From contig JANXBT010000002.1 of assembly GCA_025060415.1 (NCBI GenBank), positions 467,270 to 531,269 of the forward strand: DNA of 64,000 bases, in the 5' to 3' direction. The DNA comes from Candidatus Bipolaricaulota bacterium (GTDB taxonomy: Bacteria > Bipolaricaulota > Bipolaricaulia > Bipolaricaulales > Bipolaricaulaceae). The notes below the pieces were generated by a model. It was not told where the DNA came from and made no database searches. It saw only the letters and a list, made by a program, of their open reading frames with translations. Positions 59,928 to 64,000 of this stretch are shown in pieces. Every line of letters starts with the position of its first letter. The first letter of the stretch is position 1. The position numbers were made by a program, and so were the translations under genes.

Positions 59928-61286
59928 CTAAAACGGCACCTCCTCGGCCTCCTTGGTGGGGGAGTAGAAGGTGGCGTAGCTTTTGTGGAAAAGGAGGCGG
60001 AAGCTGCCGGTGGGGCCGTTGCGCTGCTTGGCGATGATGATCTCCGTTTCCACCACCGGCCCGTCCTCGCCCCGCTTCCCTTCGGGCCGGTGGATGAACA
60101 CCACCAGGTCCGCGTCCTGTTCGATGGCCCCGGACTCACGCAGGTCGGAGAGGCGGGGCTTGGCGTCCTCCCCCCGCCGCTCCACCTGCCGGTTCAGCTG
60201 CGAACAGGCCACGACAGGGATCCCCAGCTCGCGGGCCATCCCCTTCAGGGTTCGGGAAACGTAGGCGATCTGCTGCTCGCGCACGTCCGTCTTGATCCCG
60301 GCCTCCACGAGCTGGAGGTAGTCCACGACCACCAGGTCCAGGCCGTGCTCGCGCATCATCTGGCGGGCCTTGGCCTTGATGGAGAGCACGGTGGCGTTGG
60401 GGGTGTCGTCGATGAGGATGACGGCGTCGTTGAGGCGGCCGGCGGCGGCGGCGATCAGGCCCCACTTGGCGGGGGGGAGGTACCCCGCGCGCAGGCGGTG
60501 CAGGTCCACCTGGGCCTCCGCGCACAAAAGCCTTTCCAGGACCTGCTCCTTGGACATCTCCAGGGAGAAGATGCCCACCCTTTTGCCCTGGCGGAGGGCG
60601 GCGTCACGGGCGATGGCCAGGGCCAGGGCCGTCTTGCCCGTGCCGGGGCGGCCCGCGATGACCACGAAGTCCGCCGGCCGGAAGCCCGCGGTGTAGGCGT
60701 CGAACTCCTGGAACCCCGTGGAGATGGCCGTGACCGGCCGCCGCTTGGGGTCCTTGTGGAGCTCCTCCAGGGCCTCCAGGTGGGCGGGGAGGAAGTCCCG
60801 AAGGAGGAAGTAGCCGGGCATGGAGCGGCGCTCGGCGATGGTGAAGATCATCTCCTCCGCCCGGTCCAGGGCCTCCTCCACCCCCAGGGCCTCGGTGTAG
60901 CCCAGCTCAGCAATGCGGGCGGCGGCCTCGATGAGCCAGCGCCGGAGGGCCTTCTGCTCCACGATGTCCGCGTAGTGCTCCACGGCCGCCGTCACCGGCA
61001 CGCGCACAAGGAGCTCCTGGAGGTAGCTCCTCCCCCCGACCTCCGCGAGCTTCCCCCGCTCCTCCAGGCGGTTGGCCACGGTCACCACATCGGGAAGCTG
61101 GCCGTGCTCAAAAAGCTCGAGGATCGTGCGGTAGATCTCCTGGTGGGCCTTGAAGTAGAAGTGCTCGGGCCGGAGGCGGGTGAGGAGTTTGGGCACGACC
61201 TCCTCGGGGGCAAGCAGGGCCGCGCCCAGCACGACCTGCTCGGCCTCCGGGTTGCGGGGGATGTGGCGGAGCTCCCCGTCCAGCAC
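59928..61286 (-). CDS. dnaB: Replicative DNA helicase DnaB
   Basis: A 452-residue hexameric helicase. The N-terminal collar domain ([16 protein letters not shown]) is followed by the RecA-like domain with Walker [15 protein letters not shown], Walker B VVVDYLQL and the arginine-finger region [10 protein letters not shown] ending in [16 protein letters not shown]. No intein is present. The start is GTG at 61286, six bases after TAAGAT. It diverges from rpsB. Confidence 0.96.
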   Translation of the reverse strand: MLDGELRHIPRNPEAEQVVLGAALLAPEEVVPKLLTRLRPEHFYFKAHQEIYRTILELFEHGQLPDVVTVANRLEERGKLAEVGGRSYLQELLVRVPVTAAVEHYADIVEQKALRRWLIEAAARIAELGYTEALGVEEALDRAEEMIFTIAERRSMPGYFLLRDFLPAHLEALEELHKDPKRRPVTAISTGFQEFDAYTAGFRPADFVVIAGRPGTGKTALALAIARDAALRQGKRVGIFSLEMSKEQVLERLLCAEAQVDLHRLRAGYLPPAKWGLIAAAAGRLNDAVILIDDTPNATVLSIKAKARQMMREHGLDLVVVDYLQLVEAGIKTDVREQQIAYVSRTLKGMARELGIPVVACSQLNRQVERRGEDAKPRLSDLRESGAIEQDADLVVFIHRPEGKRGEDGPVVETEIIIAKQRNGPTGSFRLLFHKSYATFYSPTKEAEEVPF

Positions 61287-61292
61287 AATCCC

Positions 61293-61298
61293 ATCTTA
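61293..61298 (-). promoter_or_regulatory. -10 box (TAAGAT) of dnaB-gcv
   Basis: TAAGAT on the minus strand ends six bases before a GTG start, consistent with a leaderless mRNA. The -35 region (TGGGAA at 17 bases) is weak. Confidence 0.5.
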
Positions 61299-61337
61299 GC
61301 TCCCCCGCGGGGAGGTTCCCAGCGGAAGGCCGCCCCT

Positions 61338-61366
61338 TTGTGGCGGACAAAGGTCCCGGATATACT
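61338..61366 (+). promoter_or_regulatory. Promoter of rpsB-tsf-pyrH
   Basis: TTGTGG and TATACT are separated by 17 bases. Transcription should start near 61373, giving a leader of about 20 bases with the ribosome binding site AAGGAGG, unlike the leaderless genes nearby. Confidence 0.7.
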
Positions 61367-61393
61367 CCCGCGCCTTTGCGGAAAGGAGGAGGT

Positions 61394-62194
61394 TTGGCCT
61401 TGCTCACCATGAAGGAACTCCTGGAAGCGGGGGTCCACTTCGGCCACCGCACCCGCAAGTGGAACCCCAAGATGCGCCACTTCATCTACATGGAGCGGAA
61501 GGGGATCCATATCATCGACCTCACCAAGACCCTGGAGATGTTCGAGCGCGCCTACCACTTCGTGCGGGAGCAGGCCGCCCAGGGGAAGGGGATCCTGTTT
61601 GTGGGCACCAAGCGCCAGGTGCAGGCCATCGTGGAGGAGGAGGCCAAGCGCTGCGGCGGCCACTGGGTGAACCGGCGCTGGGTGGGCGGCACCCTCACCA
61701 ACTTCGAGGTCGTCCGGCGCCGCATTCTCCACATGCTGGAGCTGGAGCGCAACTTCGCGGAGGGGAAGTACGAGCGCCTGCCCATCAAGGAAAGGCTGCG
61801 CTTGGAAAAGGAGCTGTTGCGCCTGCGCAAGAACTTCGAGGGCCTGCGGCAGATGGACCGGCTGCCGGGCGTGGTGTTCATCATCGACCCCACCGTGGAG
61901 ATCCACGCCGTGCGCGAGGCCAACGCCATGAGGATCCCCATCGTGGCCATCTGCGACACCGACGCCGACCCGGACCTCATCGACTACCCCATCCCCGGCA
62001 ACGACGACGCCATCAAGTCCACCCGCCTCATCACCTCCCGCATCGCCGACGCGGTGATCGAGGGCCGGGAGGGCCTGCAGGTGACGGAGGCCCCGGTGGA
62101 GCGGCCTGCGGGCATGCCCACCCCGGAGATGATCGCCGTGGACGAGGAACACCTCATGGAGATGATGGAGAAGTTCCACGAGGAAAAGGAGTGA
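61394..62194 (+). CDS. rpsB: 30S ribosomal protein S2
   Basis: A 266-residue ribosomal protein. [43 protein letters not shown] and [20 protein letters not shown] are all conserved. The TTG at 61394 is chosen because it gives the standard N-terminus ([10 protein letters not shown]) and lies four bases after AAGGAGGAGG. It starts the rpsB-tsf-pyrH unit. Confidence 0.97.
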   Translation: MALLTMKELLEAGVHFGHRTRKWNPKMRHFIYMERKGIHIIDLTKTLEMFERAYHFVREQAAQGKGILFVGTKRQVQAIVEEEAKRCGGHWVNRRWVGGTLTNFEVVRRRILHMLELERNFAEGKYERLPIKERLRLEKELLRLRKNFEGLRQMDRLPGVVFIIDPTVEIHAVREANAMRIPIVAICDTDADPDLIDYPIPGNDDAIKSTRLITSRIADAVIEGREGLQVTEAPVERPAGMPTPEMIAVDEEHLMEMMEKFHEEKE

Positions 62195-62197
62195 GCG

Positions 62198-62791
62198 ATG
62201 GAGATCACGGCGGAGCTGGTGAAGCGCCTCCGGGACGAGACTGGGCTGGGGATCATGGACTGCAAGCAGGCCCTGATCAAGGCCGGCGGGGACATCGAGA
62301 AGGCCAAGAAGATCCTGCGCGAGGAGGGGAAGGAGTTCCTGGCCACCCAGACCCGGGCGGTGAAGGAGGGCCGGGTGGAGGCCTACATCCACCACTCCGG
62401 GAAGATCGGGGTCCTGGTGGAGGTGAACACGGCCACGGACTTCGCCGCCAACTCCGAGGCGTTCCGGGAGTTCTTGAAGAACCTGGCCATGCAGATCGCC
62501 GCGGCCCGGCCCCGCTGGATCGCCCCCGAGGACGTGCCCCAAGAGGTGATCGCGCAGGAGCGGGAGATCCTGCGCAAGCAGGCCGAGCGGGAGGGCAAAC
62601 CCCCGCACATCGTGGAGAAGATCGTGGAGGGCCGCCTGCAGAAGTTCTTCGAGGAGAACTGCCTCCTCAAGCAGCCCTACGTGCGCGACCCCAGCCTGCG
62701 CGTGGAGGACGTGGTGGGGGAACTGGCGGCCAAGCTGGGGGAGCCCGTGGTGATCCGGAGGTTCGTGCGCTTCCAGGTGGGCGAGGCATGA
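62198..62791 (+). CDS. tsf: Translation elongation factor Ts
   Basis: A 197-residue nucleotide-exchange factor for EF-Tu. The family signature LRDETGLGIMDCKQAL and the second one, GRVEAYIHHSGKIGVLVEVN, are visible, as is the TDFAANSEAFREF loop. The protein is short, like Thermus EF-Ts (about 196 residues), lacking the extended subdomain of E. coli. It starts three bases after rpsB and overlaps pyrH by four bases. Confidence 0.97.
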   Translation: MEITAELVKRLRDETGLGIMDCKQALIKAGGDIEKAKKILREEGKEFLATQTRAVKEGRVEAYIHHSGKIGVLVEVNTATDFAANSEAFREFLKNLAMQIAAARPRWIAPEDVPQEVIAQEREILRKQAEREGKPPHIVEKIVEGRLQKFFEENCLLKQPYVRDPSLRVEDVVGELAAKLGEPVVIRRFVRFQVGEA

Positions 62792-63495
62792 CGTTGCGCT
62801 GGAAACGGGCCCTCCTCAAGATCTCCGGGGAGGTCCTGGGTGGGAAGGAAGGCCCCTTGGACAAAGGGGCCTTCTCTTTTTATGCCGGGGAGATCGGGCG
62901 GGCCCGCGCGGCCGGGGCGGAGCTGGCGGTGGTGGTGGGCGGGGGCAACGTGGCCCGCGGCGCGGCCCTCGCCTTCCTCCCCCCCACCGCCGGCCACACC
63001 GTGGGCATGCTCGGCACCCTCCTCAACGCCTTGGTGCTGCGGGAGTTCCTCCTGGGACAGGGGATCCCCGCCCTCCTCATGTCCGCCCTGCCCGTGCCGG
63101 GGGTGGCCGAGCCCGTGGACCCCTGGCGGGCCAAGGAGGCCCTGGCCGCCGGGGCCGTGACCCTGTTCGCCGCGGGAACCGGCGACCCCTACGTCACCAC
63201 CGACACCGCCGCCGTGATCCGCGCCCTGTCCGTGGACGCCCAGGTCGTCCTCAAGGCCTCGAAGGTGCCCGGGCTTTTCGACGACGACCCCCTGCGCAAC
63301 CCCCAGGCCAAGTTCCTCCCCCGCCTGAGCCACGCGGAGTATCTCGCGCGGGGCCTGCGCGCCATGGACGGGGCGGCGGTGGCCATCGCCGGGGAGAATC
63401 GGCTCCCCATTGTGATCTTCCAGGCGGACGCGGAGGGCGCCCTCCTCGCGGCCCTGCAAGGGCGGCGCGGCTCCCTCATCGGGGGCGAGGGATGA
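62788..63495 (+). CDS. pyrH: UMP kinase
   Basis: A 235-residue amino-acid-kinase-fold enzyme that phosphorylates UMP. ALLKISGEVLGGKEG, VVVGGGNVARG, GHTVGMLGTLLNALVLRE, AGTGDPYVTTDTAAVIRA and VPGLFDDDPLRNPQAK are diagnostic. ATG at 62788 overlaps tsf by four bases, and its stop overlaps the start of the broken nitroreductase gene by four bases. Confidence 0.96.
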   Translation: MTLRWKRALLKISGEVLGGKEGPLDKGAFSFYAGEIGRARAAGAELAVVVGGGNVARGAALAFLPPTAGHTVGMLGTLLNALVLREFLLGQGIPALLMSALPVPGVAEPVDPWRAKEALAAGAVTLFAAGTGDPYVTTDTAAVIRALSVDAQVVLKASKVPGLFDDDPLRNPQAKFLPRLSHAEYLARGLRAMDGAAVAIAGENRLPIVIFQADAEGALLAALQGRRGSLIGGEG

Positions 63496-63872
63496 CGGAA
63501 AAGGAGGTCTTGGATTCCCTCTGCCGCCGGCGTCCCGTGCGGCGGTTGGCGGGCGAGCCGGTGCCCCGGGAGAGGCCCGAGGTTTGACTCAAGGCGGCCA
63601 TGGCCGCGCCCGCGGGCCACTTCGACTTCTTCCAAGACCTGGTGCTGGTGGAGAACCTCCTTTTGGCCGCGGCCAACCTGGGCCTGGGCGCCACCTGGTG
63701 CGGCATGGACGAGAAGCGCCAGGAGGTCCTGCGCCCGCTCCTGGGCATCCCCGAAGACTACTGGATCTTCGCGGTGATCCCGGTGGGGGTGCCCGCGGAG
63801 AGCCCGCCGCCCCGCACCCAGTACGACCCGGGGAAGGTGCACTGGGAGCGCTTTGGGAACCGCGGGGCCTGA
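63492..63872 (+). pseudogene. Broken nitroreductase-family gene
   Basis: The N-terminal LDSLCRRRPVRRLAGEPVPRE is a clear nitroreductase start (FMN-binding RRxxRR). After 31 codons there is an in-frame TGA at 63585-63587, where a normal gene continues into LKAAMAAPA. Homology then jumps to FFQDLVLVENLLLAAANLGLGATWCG, the C-terminal FMN-binding half, so about 50-60 central residues are missing. The start overlaps the pyrH stop by four bases. The C-terminal part has an internal ATG (63600) but would lack half the flavin site. Confidence 0.8.
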
Positions 63873-63920
63873 AAAGGAAAAGGCCGGGCTTGGGCCCCGC
63901 CCCGCTGGCCCCGACGGGAT

Positions 63921-63951
63921 TTGTAACCCAGGGTTAGGGTTTGGTAACCCA
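63921..63951. promoter_or_regulatory. Palindromic/direct-repeat element
   Basis: A perfect 13-bp palindrome TAACCC-A-GGGTTA (63924-63936) is followed by a second imperfect one (63937-63950). TTGTAACCCA and TTGGTAACCCA form direct repeats 20 bases apart. It lies in an AT-richer patch after the nitroreductase remnant and looks like a paired operator; the gene it would control is beyond the window edge. Confidence 0.4.
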
Positions 63952-64000
63952 AATACGATGCCGCTTGTACGCGGGGCCGGCCCAGCCGGTTATGGGCGAC

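Overview
This window is about 64 kb of very GC-rich, gene-dense bacterial DNA (a typical line is 70-80 % G+C). I read 64 protein-coding genes, one tRNA, three decayed genes and a set of promoters, terminators and hairpins. Genes sit in long runs joined by 4-base ATGA or GTGA overlaps. Several features point to an anaerobic thermophile: the ttuB-ttuA-trmI operon for heat-stabilising tRNA T-loop modification, a complete 14-gene membrane-bound hydrogenase (Mbh) operon of the kind best known from Thermococcales, a split glycine cleavage P-protein, a 197-residue EF-Ts of Thermus-like size, and -10 boxes placed 5-9 bases before start codons, as in Thermus/Deinococcus leaderless genes. The combination fits a deep-branching thermophilic candidate phylum such as Bipolaricaulota (Acetothermia/OP1). 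That placement is inference only, since no marker phylogeny can be run here.

Layout. 1-6.5 kb: 3' end of gyrB, tRNA-Ala(GGC), small envelope proteins, a PqaA-like secreted hydrolase, an MtfA-like peptidase, the trmI/ttuA/ttuB operon and a secreted helical protein. 6.55-14.5 kb: mbhA-N on the minus strand, which should oxidise ferredoxin, evolve H2 and pump ions. The nickel chaperones hypB-hypA diverge from it at 14.6-15.6 kb. 15.6-20.2 kb: a murein-peptide-type pair (S12 serine hydrolase and enolase-superfamily epimerase), then recR-dnaX. 20.3-23.6 kb: an island of visibly lower GC with larA, gnd and the fused, decayed remains of a HAD phosphatase gene and a lacI gene. 23.7-27 kb: a serine operon (aminotransferase, serA, DUF1015). 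27-28.5 kb: a radical SAM enzyme and maf. 28.5-35.5 kb: a histone-deacetylase-family hydrolase, then an ABC transporter of unknown substrate, NAD kinase, a TldD/PmbA protein and an M32 carboxypeptidase. 35.7-39.7 kb: an ATP-cone/uridine-kinase-like protein, a metallophosphoesterase, a ParB-like DGHHR protein and pgsA.

39.8-44.6 kb: a complete branched-chain amino-acid-type ABC transporter (livF-G-M-H-K in map order, transcribed livK first). 44.7-52.5 kb: a cell-surface block with a PorV-like barrel, a 916-residue S-layer-like protein with a C-terminal sorting-type domain behind two tandem promoters, a five-repeat FN3 lipoprotein, two PKD lipoproteins and another barrel. 52.6-56.7 kb: threonine aldolase, pcm, a DUF2007 protein and a TrkA/TrkH potassium uptake pair. 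56.8-61.3 kb: dnaB followed by gcvH-gcvPA-gcvPB. 61.3-63.9 kb: rpsB-tsf-pyrH and a broken nitroreductase gene, ending in an AT-richer palindromic segment.

How it fits together. Glycine cleavage, threonine aldolase and the serine operon give a serine/glycine/threonine and one-carbon core. The liv system, the M32 and MtfA peptidases and the epimerase/S12 pair suggest peptide or amino-acid feeding. Mbh would dispose of reductant as H2 and make an ion gradient. The clearest novelties are the widespread leaderless-type promoters, the DUF1015 gene standing where a phosphoserine phosphatase would be expected, the surface-protein block with its conserved intercistronic hairpins, and the decayed low-GC sugar-acid island.
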